Shown here one piece after another: positions 1-8,578 of a stretch of 64,000 nucleotides of DNA. Both the position numbers and the translations under genes were made by a program. Position 1 is the stretch's first letter. Each line of letters opens with the position of its first letter. Location of the stretch: positions 1 through 64,000 of IMG/VR virus record IMGVR_UViG_3300028895_000704; one strand, written 5' to 3'. Source of the stretch: a virus. The notes beneath the pieces were generated by a model. The model worked only from the letters and a program-made list of their open reading frames with translations, had not been told where the DNA came from and did not search any database.

Positions 1-2
1 AG

Positions 3-2702
3 GCTGCCCGGATGCTGGAGGAAGATCCGGGCGCTCTGGCAGCCATGAACCCCCAGGAATGGGTGGCAGAGGTGGGTCGGGCCGGCGTTGATCAACAAGT
101 CGCCATGACCATGATGAACCAGCCAAATGAGCAGCTGATCACGCCGTCGCTGGCACAGGCGATCCGGCAGCAGCAGTACAGCCTGGACATCCAGCCACAG
201 ATCGACCAGATGCACCGGGCGTTCCCGCAGAAGGGAAAGACCTGGGATTCGATCCGCAGCGGTGAGCAAACTCGCATCGCAAAAGGGATGGGCTACAACA
301 ACTGGGCCCATCTCCAGCAGCTTCACGGAAAACCGCTCCAGAACGTACAAAACGTACGAAACCGCGCCCAGCGTCTGGGTCAACAGGAGCAAATGACCTC
401 CCATCTGGCACAGAGTGGGCCCGTAGAGCGCGTAATTGACGATATTAAGCGCGGGCCGACCATGGGGTCCCTGACGACGTCCTTCTTCAACATCCAGCCG
501 ATGCAGAAGATGTCGGCCCACCAGACCACGATCGCGGTCGACCTGGACGGCACGTTGGCCAAGCAGATGAAGCCGTACGACAACAACAAGGTCGGCGATC
601 CTCGTCCCGGCGCCAAGGAAGCAATGGAGTTGCTGAAGAAGAAGGGCTGTAAGATCATCATCAACACAGTCCGTGGTAACGACAAGCTCGTCAGCTCGTG
701 GCTGAAGGAGCACGAGATTCCCTATGACCATATCAACGAGAACCCGGACCAACCGCCGGGAGCCTCCGATAAGCCCCTGGCAGATCTGTACATCGACGAC
801 CGTGGCGTCGATGCTCGTCCGGCCTGGCGAAAGGTCATAGAGAAGGTCGTACCAAGGATCGATCGGATGCGGAAGGAGGGCGCTGAGGAAGTATTGCCGG
901 AAGACATTATGCAGCAGCTGCTCGATCGGTCCGAGCTCATGGGCTCGCGTGGCCGCGCGTTGAAATATGGCCGGCCGGAGCCAGAAGGCCGTGACTACGA
1001 TCGGTTCATCTTCACCGATGATCCCAACGATCAGCAAGCGATCATGGAGCAGATGCGTTCGTTGGCGCCATTGGGCTATCAGATGCGTGAGCGCCCAGGC
1101 GGCATGATGACTGCAGCCAGCCCGACACAGGACTTCAGCGTCTATCCGACGGCCAAGCGCGACCAGATCCACAAGGCGTGGGAGCTGATCGAAGGCGGGA
1201 TGACCAAGGACGAGGCGTGGGACCAGATCAATAAGCAGGCCGATTATCGCCCCCTGGGAATTCCGGACAAAAAGAACTTCGGTGATCCGTCCAAGCTGGC
1301 GGACATCGTCGACATGTTCGTACAGAGGCATGATGCCCGCCGCGCAGGCGAGCATTACGACTACCGCGTCGGTTCGCCGGAGACCGGACTGCTTTCATGG
1401 GCCACGAAACCCACTGAGCTGCCGGAGCCCGGACAGAAGCGGTTTATGAGGCAGCAGCCTGTGCATTCGCACTGGTATGGAGACTTCCAGGGTACGATCG
1501 GCGGCACCGGTTACGGTGCGGGCACCGTGCGCCAGGAACAGAAACAGCGTGTGATGATTACCAAGGCGTCGCCGACCAAGCTTGAGTACACGGTCGCGTC
1601 GTCTGGTGTGCCTGAACGGTTCATTCTGCTGAAGCCCGAGAAGTGGGGAGATCGTGACTGGCTACTTATCAATGCAACGCCAAAGGAGGTGATCCCATAC
1701 GAGAAAGTGCGTTACAAGAAGGTACCTGCCGAGAACGTCGAACCGCTTCTCGGGCAGATGCAGGAAGGGAGTTCTGTTCAGGCGAAGATCGATGGTGCGT
1801 CGTCACTCATCAAACTGATGCGAAACGGAGCCGAAGTTGTAAGTTACCGCACATCCAAGAAAACCGGACGCCCGATTGTCCATACGGAGCGATTCTTCGG
1901 CGGTAGGCCAGAGATGGAGATTCCGAAGGAGCTGGTCGGGACAGTATTGAAAGGCGAGATCTATGGAACCCGACCGGATCGAAGCACCCAGCTGCCCTCC
2001 GCCCAGCCAGGACGAGCCGTCGCTGAAGCAGCTAAGGGAGGACCCGACCTGGAAGGCGGTGGTGGATTGGACGATGGGGATGGTGATCGAGGAGTTATCC
2101 CGCCGCAAGAACTCGGAGGAATCCTCAACGCCTCAATCGAAAAGTCCCTCGGAACCCAGCGCGACCGCGGCATCCAGCTGAAGAACATGCTGTATGACAT
2201 CCAGCAGCGCGGCAAGCAGCCCGTCGGCGACGTTCCGTACGCTGAGCGTCGCAAGATGATCGAGGAGGTGCTACAATATCTTCCTCAGGACAAGTTCCAT
2301 GTCGCCGAGGAGGAGACCACGCCCGAAGGCGCGCAGAATCTCTGGCGACAGATCGTTGAGGGCAAACATCCGCTGACCCGCGAAGGCATCGTGATCCACC
2401 CGCCGACCGGGAAGCCGATGAAAGCCAAGCAGTTGGAGGAGTCAGATGTCCACATTCGAAGTATCTTCCCAGGACAGGGAAAGTACCACAATATTGGTGC
2501 CGGAGGTTTCGACTATTCCTTGTCGCCTGGTGGACCAACAGTGGGCCGAGTCGGTACCGGGCTATCAGACGATATGCGGCGAGATATGCATGCAAACCCG
2601 GACGCATACACTGGAAGAGTCGCTCGTATACGCTCGCAGGAGCAGCTTCCCTCTGGAGCTTGGCGTGCACCAGCCATGATCGGACTGCACGAAGACTACT
2701 AG
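3..2702 (+). CDS. DNA end-repair fusion: HAD phosphatase + LigD-type 3'-phosphoesterase + ATP-dependent DNA ligase (5' end cut off)
   Basis: The frame is open to the window edge, so the true start is probably upstream; the first visible ATG is at 12. Numbering from that ATG, residues 177-181 read DLDGT, the HAD nucleophile motif, followed by a domain to about 280. Residues about 435-560 contain QRHDARR...HYDYR, a shared YGDFQGTI-type stretch and a GYGAGTV-type stretch, which match the 3'-phosphoesterase domain of bacterial LigD (H440 and D441 lie in its metal-binding motif). Residues 592-595 are KIDG, the lysine adenylation motif I of nucleotidyltransferase ligases; GEIYG (648-652), EGIVI (791-795) and KAK (804-806) look like motifs III, IV and V. 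Inference: the protein cleans damaged 3' ends and seals nicks. The N-terminal 170 residues are unrecognised. Domain calls are from motifs only; the HAD substrate is unknown. Confidence 0.8.
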   Translation, partial: AARMLEEDPGALAAMNPQEWVAEVGRAGVDQQVAMTMMNQPNEQLITPSLAQAIRQQQYSLDIQPQIDQMHRAFPQKGKTWDSIRSGEQTRIAKGMGYNNWAHLQQLHGKPLQNVQNVRNRAQRLGQQEQMTSHLAQSGPVERVIDDIKRGPTMGSLTTSFFNIQPMQKMSAHQTTIAVDLDGTLAKQMKPYDNNKVGDPRPGAKEAMELLKKKGCKIIINTVRGNDKLVSSWLKEHEIPYDHINENPDQPPGASDKPLADLYIDDRGVDARPAWRKVIEKVVPRIDRMRKEGAEEVLPEDIMQQLLDRSELMGSRGRALKYGRPEPEGRDYDRFIFTDDPNDQQAIMEQMRSLAPLGYQMRERPGGMMTAASPTQDFSVYPTAKRDQIHKAWELIEGGMTKDEAWDQINKQADYRPLGIPDKKNFGDPSKLADIVDMFVQRHDARRAGEHYDYRVGSPETGLLSWATKPTELPEPGQKRFMRQQPVHSHWYGDFQGTIGGTGYGAGTVRQEQKQRVMITKASPTKLEYTVASSGVPERFILLKPEKWGDRDWLLINATPKEVIPYEKVRYKKVPAENVEPLLGQMQEGSSVQAKIDGASSLIKLMRNGAEVVSYRTSKKTGRPIVHTERFFGGRPEMEIPKELVGTVLKGEIYGTRPDRSTQLPSAQPGRAVAEAAKGGPDLEGGGGLDDGDGDRGVIPPQELGGILNASIEKSLGTQRDRGIQLKNMLYDIQQRGKQPVGDVPYAERRKMIEEVLQYLPQDKFHVAEEETTPEGAQNLWRQIVEGKHPLTREGIVIHPPTGKPMKAKQLEESDVHIRSIFPGQGKYHNIGAGGFDYSLSPGGPTVGRVGTGLSDDMRRDMHANPDAYTGRVARIRSQEQLPSGAWRAPAMIGLHEDY

Positions 2703-2729
2703 CCCGTGGTACAATGAAGGTTTGGGCCC

Positions 2730-2753
2730 AAATTTATTCAGGAGAATAAAATT
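2730..2753 (+). promoter_or_regulatory. AT-rich palindromic element, copy 1
   Basis: The element reads AAATTTATTC, then AGGA, then GAATAAAATT, and ends four bases before the ATG at 2757. The inner arms TTATTC and GAATAA are complementary. The only Shine-Dalgarno-like sequence (AGGAG, 2740-2744) sits in the loop and right arm, so a hairpin here could hide the ribosome site. Related copies occur at 21586, 36200 and 54243. It could be a promoter or operator for phage transcription or an RNA element; the sequence alone does not decide. Confidence 0.55.
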
Positions 2754-2756
2754 GCT

Positions 2757-3821
2757 ATGAGCGATAGCAGCCAGAACTGGGCGATTGTGCCGCACCGGGT
2801 GAAGGAGCTGTACGTCAAGTACGCCGCCGACGCCCACGCTGCGTACGAGGCTGATCCAGGGGCCCCTGGCTGGACCGTTGTCACCGACGAGTTCGGCCCG
2901 CTGTTCATCAAACGGGCTGAAAGCCTGTGGTCACGGGACGCCCTGCCGACGATCGGCGCGGCCGGTCGAAACATCCAGCGCATCCTCGGCGGACCGAATC
3001 CAGCGACCGCTGCCCTCCTGATGGGTGGGTTGGGTGCCGGGCTCGGCTACACCGGCGGGTGGCTGGCCAACAAGCTGTTCCCGAAGTGGGTCGACGAGAG
3101 CGCCAAGAAGAAGTTCTCGATCGCCGGCGGCCTTGGCCTTGGGGGACTTGCTGGGTTGTTCCACGGCTACCCCAACGTCAAGCACTACGGTATCAAGGGC
3201 CTGTTCAAGCCTGCGCCGATGCAGGGCGGCCCTGCGTACCCGACGGGTCCGTCGGTCCCACCCAACCAGCGATCCTGGACTGGGGACCCGCAGGCACAGG
3301 CGCCGAGCGAGGCGCTTGGCTACGAGCCACCGTACGATCCCGGTCCGTACGAGGATTGGAAGCGCGAGTTCGGCAAGATGTCGTCCGACCGCTTCGGCGA
3401 GATGCTGCAGCGTGCTGAGAACAAGTACATGTTGAAGTGCGCGCAGCCCGACTGGATGGGCATCGGCCGCGCGGCAACCCGACCGATCCGCAACATGGCC
3501 GGGTCGGTGCTTGAGAACTACGATGTGTTCAACAAGGACCAGTGGGGACGCGTCATCGAACGCGATCCGTTCTTGTCGGCAGCCAACAAAGTTATCGCGA
3601 CAGCCGCTCCTGCCGTAGCGGGGTACGCCAAGCGTTCCAACTGGGTCTCGCCGGTAGACGTCGCCAAAGTGGCGGCTGGTGCCGGGCTCGGTGGCGCATT
3701 CGGCATGGCCATCGGGAAGATCGGCGGAGCCTTCCTTGGTTTGACACCGGAAGCCCAACATGGTATCCAGAGGGGTGGTATGCTCGCAGGAGCGATCAAA
3801 TCACTTACTGGAATCGTGTAG
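2757..3821 (+). CDS. Unknown protein with glycine-zipper hydrophobic segments, possible membrane-active virion protein
   Basis: A 354-residue protein that I do not recognise. Residues about 80-110 form a small-residue hydrophobic segment (ALLMGGLGAGLGYTGGW), followed by another Gly/Leu-rich segment near 125-140. The C-terminal 60 residues hold a third (VAAGAGLGGAFGMAIGKIGGAFLG). The middle is rich in Pro, Tyr and Gly. The same style of Gly-zipper segment occurs in the proteins at 10404 and 24234, which suggests a shared type of membrane-inserting or internal virion protein; that is inference. Translation follows the AT-rich palindrome at 2730, which contains the likely ribosome binding site. 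The next gene starts seven bases after the stop. Confidence 0.7.
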   Translation: MSDSSQNWAIVPHRVKELYVKYAADAHAAYEADPGAPGWTVVTDEFGPLFIKRAESLWSRDALPTIGAAGRNIQRILGGPNPATAALLMGGLGAGLGYTGGWLANKLFPKWVDESAKKKFSIAGGLGLGGLAGLFHGYPNVKHYGIKGLFKPAPMQGGPAYPTGPSVPPNQRSWTGDPQAQAPSEALGYEPPYDPGPYEDWKREFGKMSSDRFGEMLQRAENKYMLKCAQPDWMGIGRAATRPIRNMAGSVLENYDVFNKDQWGRVIERDPFLSAANKVIATAAPAVAGYAKRSNWVSPVDVAKVAAGAGLGGAFGMAIGKIGGAFLGLTPEAQHGIQRGGMLAGAIKSLTGIV

Positions 3822-3828
3822 GATCACA

Positions 3829-4506
3829 ATGAGTAATCGTCGTCCGCGTCTGATCCGGATGAACCGCGGGGATCGCCCCGACGGGGCACTCTCTCCGGAA
3901 CAATACCTCGAGATGGCGTCCGAGATGTCGGAGGAGCTGCGCGAGCTCGAGGAACGCCGCGAAGAGTTGATGCGTGAACGTGCGCGCGTCCGTGACGCTG
4001 CGAACGGTACGGGTATGCGTGACCGCAGCCAGGCGGCTGCAAGCGAGTACCAGCGCACGCAGAACATCATCTCGATGCTCGACGAGGCGGCACGGCAGGC
4101 GCGGGACACGCAGAACGGCGTGCAGCAAGTTATGCAGATGCACGAGCGGCTGTACAACGAGCACGGCGAGGAGTTCAGGCGGCAGAGCGTAATCAAGATG
4201 CACACACTGCCGGGCGGCAGGCCCGACATGACCGTGTACACGGACCAGGTGCGCAGCTCGGCGTCGCCTGACATCGTGATCAACGATGTGCACAACCTGC
4301 CGCAGCGGCAGCAGCACGAGCCGGTGCCGGAAATCGCGGCAAGCATCTCATCGACGATGCGCGAGATTCAGGAGACAGGCCACTACCCGACACTCGAAGA
4401 CCAACTAGCAGGAAGGGGTCCAGTTCACGACACACGCCGCACGCCCAACGAAACCCGCGACTATATGCGAGAGTTCGTTCGCGAGCTAGTGCGCCGCAAC
4501 CGCTAG
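3829..4506 (+). CDS. Unknown coiled-coil protein
   Basis: 225 residues beginning MSNRRPRL. An upstream in-frame ATG at 3760 lies inside the previous gene, so I chose the ATG at 3829, which follows AGGAT and leaves no overlap. Residues about 22-60 are dense in Glu, Arg and Leu (EMSEELRELEERREELMRER) and should form a charged coiled coil; a second helical stretch spans about 65-115. The C-terminal half is polar, with Pro and Arg. No enzyme motif is visible. It lies between a Gly-zipper protein and a YiiX-like amidase in a tight run of genes. A structural or scaffolding role is possible but not shown. Confidence 0.65.
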   Translation: MSNRRPRLIRMNRGDRPDGALSPEQYLEMASEMSEELRELEERREELMRERARVRDAANGTGMRDRSQAAASEYQRTQNIISMLDEAARQARDTQNGVQQVMQMHERLYNEHGEEFRRQSVIKMHTLPGGRPDMTVYTDQVRSSASPDIVINDVHNLPQRQQHEPVPEIAASISSTMREIQETGHYPTLEDQLAGRGPVHDTRRTPNETRDYMREFVRELVRRNR

Positions 4507-4516
4507 GGAGACAATC

Positions 4517-5176
4517 ATGGATAGAATCAGCATCCCGTACAACAAAGCAAGGAAGTACATTCTTGACGGCGACATCCTGCTCTTCCGGGGCCGGATGCCC
4601 GTCATCGCACGCGCAATCCGCGTGTTTACCAACTCCCAGTACGCCCACGTCGGCGTAGCAGGTTGGTCGAACGGTGACACCGAGAACCCGCTGGCAGATC
4701 TGATGATCTACGAGATGCTGCCCGGCGGAGGGCGGGGCGTCAAACTGTCCAGTAGGGTGGAGAGCTGTCCGGGCGACATTGACGTCTACCGGGTCGCCGA
4801 CTACTTCACCACGCTGCGCTGGAACGATGCGCTGGGCATGGTCAGTGGCGATACCCACGTCTTCGACAGGCGCAAGGCTGTATCCCTGATGCGCGACTTC
4901 TGCGCACCGGGGAACTACGGCATGATGCACCTGATGTGGGTAGCATTCAGCCACCTACCTATTATTCGGTGGTTCATCAAGCCGCCGACGGACGACGCTC
5001 TCGCAGAGAAGAAGCAGGCACCGATCTGCAGCGAAGCCACGTCATATGCAGTCCGCCACTCGTTTACCGACCTGGTGAGAAACACCGCTGACAGCTTCAC
5101 GACGCCGGGCGATCTCGGCAAGTCGCCGCTGTTGCACTACATGTTCACCCTCATGCCACCCGAGGCAACTGAATAA
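4517..5176 (+). CDS. YiiX/YaeF-like permuted papain-fold amidase or peptidase
   Basis: 219 residues. The N-terminal motif GDILLFRG (residues 18-25), then a Thr-Asn-Ser-Gln-Tyr-Ala-His-Val-Gly stretch with H44, matches the circularly permuted NlpC/P60 (YiiX, C92-type) family, in which the catalytic histidine precedes the cysteine. The cysteine is C171 in PICSEATSYAV, at the expected C-terminal position. Such enzymes hydrolyse amide bonds in lipids or cell-wall peptides. No signal peptide is apparent. It starts a cassette with exported proteins and a C1 peptidase, so a role in cell-envelope attack is plausible but inferred. A GGGAGA ribosome site precedes the ATG. Confidence 0.68.
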   Translation: MDRISIPYNKARKYILDGDILLFRGRMPVIARAIRVFTNSQYAHVGVAGWSNGDTENPLADLMIYEMLPGGGRGVKLSSRVESCPGDIDVYRVADYFTTLRWNDALGMVSGDTHVFDRRKAVSLMRDFCAPGNYGMMHLMWVAFSHLPIIRWFIKPPTDDALAEKKQAPICSEATSYAVRHSFTDLVRNTADSFTTPGDLGKSPLLHYMFTLMPPEATE

Positions 5177-5181
5177 CTGCC

Positions 5182-5210
5182 TTGACCTTACGACACGGCA
5201 GGCAGATAAT
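5182..5210 (+). promoter_or_regulatory. Sigma70-like promoter
   Basis: TTGACC (5182-5187), a 17-base spacer and GATAAT (5205-5210) closely match the bacterial housekeeping consensus. It lies in the gap just after the amidase gene and 37 bases before the next start codon. With the terminator at 5707 it would make a single-gene transcript of the small exported protein at 5248. Confidence 0.65.
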
Positions 5211-5247
5211 AGCGCAGTACACACCACCCACTACAAGGAGGACTCAC

Positions 5248-5685
5248 ATGCGAGGCCAAAAATTCGCAGTTCTGTTTTTCGCGTTTATGCTGATGTCGCC
5301 GTTGATGTTCATGGGCCCCGCGCCCTACGGCGTCTCCAGCGAAGCCACTCCGATTACCATTCCGGCCCAGATTACCACTGGCGCTGAGACGATTCTCATC
5401 GGAGACGGAGAGGAGAAAAAGGCAGAGTCCAGCGACGCCGGACTCACGCGGCGCCAACGGCGCAAGCTCGGCCTTACCTTCCGCAATATCAGGAAAGTCG
5501 CGAAGGAACTGAACGCTGCCGGAGAACTGAGCCCTGACCGTACGGTCGCGTCGGCTCAAGTCCTGGCTGTACTTACCGAAGAGAATCCGCGCGCTTTCGA
5601 GGAGGAAGCCGCCGCTATCGACTGGGATTCGCTGTTGGACTTCATCGAACGGCTGATGTCGATCATCATGAAGTTCTTCATATAA
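5248..5685 (+). CDS. Small exported or membrane-anchored protein of unknown function
   Basis: 145 residues starting MRGQKFAVLFFAF at the ATG at 5248, which has a strong AAGGAGG ribosome site; a longer reading from 5182 would begin inside the promoter and is rejected. Residues about 5-30 form a hydrophobic signal or anchor sequence rich in Phe, Met and Leu. The middle is polar with a basic stretch (TRRQRRK). The last 17 residues (LLDFIERLMSIIMKFFI) are hydrophobic or amphipathic and could also bind membrane. The gene has its own promoter and intrinsic terminator. It may be a lysis-related or envelope protein, but I see no family signature. Confidence 0.7.
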   Translation: MRGQKFAVLFFAFMLMSPLMFMGPAPYGVSSEATPITIPAQITTGAETILIGDGEEKKAESSDAGLTRRQRRKLGLTFRNIRKVAKELNAAGELSPDRTVASAQVLAVLTEENPRAFEEEAAAIDWDSLLDFIERLMSIIMKFFI

Positions 5686-5706
5686 GGCGCGAATAGCGCC
5701 CACACT

Positions 5707-5737
5707 GCCGCTGCCCGCTGTGGGCAGCGGCTTTTTT
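5707..5737 (+). terminator. Intrinsic terminator
   Basis: A perfect 10-base-pair stem, GCCGCTGCCC (5707-5716) with GGGCAGCGGC (5722-5731), and a five-base loop are followed at once by six Ts (5732-5737). It ends the single-gene unit that begins at the 5182 promoter. Confidence 0.85.
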
Positions 5738-5759
5738 CCCACACCAAAGGAGTGAAGCA

Positions 5760-6557
5760 ATGAAACCCTTCCTGAGCATGTTTGCTCTGTTCCTGATGCT
5801 GTTCGCCACGTCGGCGTACGGCATCGTCATTGACGGCCCGACGACGTGCAAGGTAGGCGAAACTGTGACGCTCCGCATTAGCGACGTGCAGTTCGACATC
5901 GATGCTGATGCACGGCTGGGCGATATCTGGAAAGCAGTCCGTCAGGTGCAAATCCAGCACGGCGACGAGCTGCTCGGTGTCGAAGTACGGATGAAGTTTG
6001 TGCCAAACGGAGTACAACTGATTCTTGAGGCAGAGGTTACGCCAAAAGAGAACAGTGATGCAGTGATCCTGGCAATCGACCGTACGAATAAAGACTTGGC
6101 CGTGTTACCTGCTGCGATCCACCTGATCAAGGTCGGTAAGGGAGGTCCGACGCCGGACCCTCAGCCAGAGCCGGACCCGGACCCCGATCCAGGCCCGGTG
6201 GAGAAGGGCCCCCGTTACTTATTGTTCCTCCTAGAGAAACACCCGGTGGGCGACGCGTCTGTGATGAAGACGGCTGCCGAGTGGAACTCCCTGCTGACCC
6301 GGATGCGGGCGGAGGAGGGGAAGGGCGCATTCAAAGGCCATGTGATCAATGTGGTGGACGACGATGCGACGACCCAAGCCTATGCCCGTTTTCTCAATGG
6401 AAAGGACCCGGAGACGGGGGAGCCGTATCGGAAGAACAACGACCCGACTCCGACCCTGATCATTCTGGAGAAGAAGTCCGGAAAGATCCTGTGGCACGGT
6501 CCTGCCCCGAAGGGACTTGCGGAACTCAAAGCACTTCTCGCCGAACACGGAGGGTAA
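5760..6557 (+). CDS. Exported two-domain protein with Pro-Asp linker, possible thioredoxin-like C-terminal domain
   Basis: 265 residues with a clear Sec-type signal peptide (MKPFLSMFALFLMLFATSAYG, cleavage near residue 21). Residues about 22-125 look like an all-beta domain (DGPTTCKVGETVTLRI). A PDPQPEPDPDPDPGP linker (about 138-153) leads to a C-terminal domain of about 110 residues. Its end, PTPTLIILEKKSGKILWHGPAP, resembles the late strands of a thioredoxin fold, but I see no CxxC. A strong ribosome site (AAAGGAG) precedes the ATG. It is the first gene after the 5707 terminator and is followed four bases on by the C1 peptidase. Function unknown; probably acts outside the cytoplasm or on the virion. 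Confidence 0.7.
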   Translation: MKPFLSMFALFLMLFATSAYGIVIDGPTTCKVGETVTLRISDVQFDIDADARLGDIWKAVRQVQIQHGDELLGVEVRMKFVPNGVQLILEAEVTPKENSDAVILAIDRTNKDLAVLPAAIHLIKVGKGGPTPDPQPEPDPDPDPGPVEKGPRYLLFLLEKHPVGDASVMKTAAEWNSLLTRMRAEEGKGAFKGHVINVVDDDATTQAYARFLNGKDPETGEPYRKNNDPTPTLIILEKKSGKILWHGPAPKGLAELKALLAEHGG

Positions 6558-6561
6558 AACG

Positions 6562-7416
6562 ATGGTAGCCGGACTTGTTCCTGAAAAACTGAAGGACGAG
6601 TGGTGTGACGTCGACTTCGAGGTCGCGTGCAAAGACGCGAACCGGTTGTGCGGTTTCCTGCCGGAGACCGAGGAAGAGCGTGAGATGTATTGTGCATCCA
6701 CGCCCTTCGCCAACACCAAGATCGATATCATCCCCGAATCCGACTGGCGGGAAGTCTACGAGATGAAGCAGGGCGTCACGCCCCGCATTCTCGGCGTCCC
6801 GACCAAAGACCAAGACGGGGAAGGCAGCTGCACCTCGTTCAACCAGACGATCGAATACGAGTACATGTTCGTCCAGAAGTACGGGCGTCAGTACTGGATC
6901 GAATTCTCGCCGCAGTCGCTGTATCAGCTCTGCGGGTCTGGTCCGGGCAGCGGCAGCTCGCTCTCCTGCAACATGGAGAAGATCCGCACCAGCGGCTTGA
7001 TCCCGGCGGATACGCCGGCCAACCGCGAGCGTTTCGGAGACATGGTGCTCAAGAACGTCGGCTGGTCGCAGCGGAGCAATCCGCGGCCGAGCGGCTGGCA
7101 GGAGTTCGCCAAGAACTTCCGCGTGAAGGAGTGGGTGCGCATCCGCACCATGGAAGAGTTTGTCACCTGCCTGTTGCTCGATCGCCCGGTCAGCTACGGA
7201 CGCAGCGGTCACTCGATCTGCGGCGTCGCGCTGGTATGGCGCAACAACAGATGGTACATTATGTACCACAACAGTTGGGGCAACTGGGGCGACCAAGGCT
7301 TCGGCTACGATTCGCTTTCGGGTCGGCTGCTCGGCTACGGCTGCTACGCACCGATGTCGATCTACCACCCGGACATCGAAGGTCTTCCACTACCACCCGC
7401 ACCACAAGGAGGCTAA
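6562..7416 (+). CDS. Papain-family (C1) cysteine peptidase
   Basis: 284 residues from the ATG at 6562, preceded by AGGG; an in-frame ATG at 6517 lies inside the previous gene. The papain catalytic set is visible: C90 in EGSCTSFNQ, H217 in SGHSICGVAL and N237 in the HNSWGNWGDQGFG motif. The oxyanion glutamine is less clear. No signal peptide is seen, so it may reach its target through the virion, by a partner or after lysis. C1 peptidases are uncommon in phages. The surrounding genes encode a second papain-fold enzyme and two membrane or exported proteins, so a coordinated attack on host proteins or envelope is a reasonable inference. Confidence 0.85.
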   Translation: MVAGLVPEKLKDEWCDVDFEVACKDANRLCGFLPETEEEREMYCASTPFANTKIDIIPESDWREVYEMKQGVTPRILGVPTKDQDGEGSCTSFNQTIEYEYMFVQKYGRQYWIEFSPQSLYQLCGSGPGSGSSLSCNMEKIRTSGLIPADTPANRERFGDMVLKNVGWSQRSNPRPSGWQEFAKNFRVKEWVRIRTMEEFVTCLLLDRPVSYGRSGHSICGVALVWRNNRWYIMYHNSWGNWGDQGFGYDSLSGRLLGYGCYAPMSIYHPDIEGLPLPPAPQGG

Positions 7417-7417
7417 C

Positions 7418-7717
7418 GTGCCACGCAATTTGCGAAACATCAACTGCCAAGTCAGTAGCACCATGAGCCAGGCTCGGATGCTGCTGCGGCAACTGGCCGC
7501 CCATAAGGTGCCCGACGACATCAACAGTGTCTTCGAGGGCGCCGGCCAGCTGGTCACCGAACTTCGCGAGCTCGTTGCGACCGTGAAGGTAGCCGGGATC
7601 ACGGTCCACGGACCGCTGGGTTCCCGCCATATTGAACTTGGTGATCACACGGAAGGCAGCGGCCTTCTCGACATGATCACGAACCTTTTCAAAGATGAGG
7701 AAGAAGACGATGGCTGA
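7418..7717 (+). CDS. Small unknown protein with GTG start
   Basis: 99 residues beginning at GTG 7418, eight bases after an AAGGAGG ribosome site that overlaps the end of the peptidase gene. The sequence starts (M)PRNLRNINCQ and continues with a helical, Leu-rich stretch, then a strand-like stretch (VKVAGITVHGPLG). The C-terminus is acidic (KDEEEDDG). It overlaps the next gene's start by eight bases, so the two are probably translated together. No family recognised. It could be an accessory or inhibitor of the adjacent peptidase, but nothing in the sequence demonstrates that. Confidence 0.6.
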   Translation: MPRNLRNINCQVSSTMSQARMLLRQLAAHKVPDDINSVFEGAGQLVTELRELVATVKVAGITVHGPLGSRHIELGDHTEGSGLLDMITNLFKDEEEDDG

Positions 7718-8570
7718 TGACACCACCACCCCGGAACCGGATGACGATCACATCGACATCCCGGAACCGGAAGAAACCGTCGAGGCCCAAGGGCCCACCA
7801 AGGCGGTGCCGCAAATGTCGGCTGAGGAACTACGCGAGAAGTTCCTCAATGACCATGACGTACCGCACACCGACATCTCCCAGCCGCCCGCAGGGCCGGT
7901 GAAGGAGAAGCCGGCGTATGAGCGCGGTGCGAAGCTCCCCGAAATGCCTTCGGAGATCGCGGAGCAGATGCAACCGGACGGCACCTATCCCGTCAACATC
8001 TTGGAGGAGTGGGCGCTGTTGAACAAGGTCGACGATGTTCTGGAACGTGCCAAGGCTCAGCTTGGCGATCGCGGCTATGCCGTGCTGCGCGAGCGCGTCG
8101 TGGAAGCGATTCCGCACGTGGTCGAACTGGTCATGCCCGATCGGAAGCACGAGTGCGAGGAAGACTGCTCCGAAAAGACCGTCTGCGACGGAGACTGCGA
8201 TTGCGACTGCGACGACACCATCGTCGAGAAGGTCGTCGACCGCTGGCCGCGGCTCAAGAAGTACGCCGCGGTTATCGTCGCTGTCATTGGCGGGCTGATC
8301 GGCGGTTCTGCCGGCACCGTTGCCGTGCAGGAAGTCACGACTCCGCCCGCTATCGAGGATCCGGTCGTCGGCCCCGAGCTGCCTGACCGGGACGCCGCAC
8401 TTGCCAGCCTCTACTTCGAACTGTGCAAGCACGGCCATCCGCTGACCACGGACGAGGACGGCAACGTGTCGTTCACGATCCACAAGATGAGCGTCGAGGG
8501 CAACCGCGGCTACGACGCTACGTTTCGTGCGACAAAGAACGGTCACCTGAACGTGACCTTGAAGCGATAG
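7710..8570 (+). CDS. Membrane protein with cysteine-rich segment
   Basis: 286 residues from ATG 7710, which has AGGAAG seven bases upstream; an in-frame ATG at 7695 has no ribosome site. The N-terminal 100 residues are acidic and Pro-rich. Near residue 150-170 is a cluster of seven cysteines alternating with Asp and Glu (CEEDCSEKTVCDGDCDCDCDD), which could bind metal. One transmembrane segment follows (about 185-210, AAVIVAVIGGLIGGSAGTVAV). The last 75 residues form a small polar domain. Topology suggests the acidic and Cys part on one side and the C-terminal domain on the other. It ends the exported cassette, just before an intrinsic terminator. A role in lysis or envelope binding is possible. 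Confidence 0.65.
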   Translation: MADDTTTPEPDDDHIDIPEPEETVEAQGPTKAVPQMSAEELREKFLNDHDVPHTDISQPPAGPVKEKPAYERGAKLPEMPSEIAEQMQPDGTYPVNILEEWALLNKVDDVLERAKAQLGDRGYAVLRERVVEAIPHVVELVMPDRKHECEEDCSEKTVCDGDCDCDCDDTIVEKVVDRWPRLKKYAAVIVAVIGGLIGGSAGTVAVQEVTTPPAIEDPVVGPELPDRDAALASLYFELCKHGHPLTTDEDGNVSFTIHKMSVEGNRGYDATFRATKNGHLNVTLKR

Positions 8571-8578
8571 ACCTCTCG

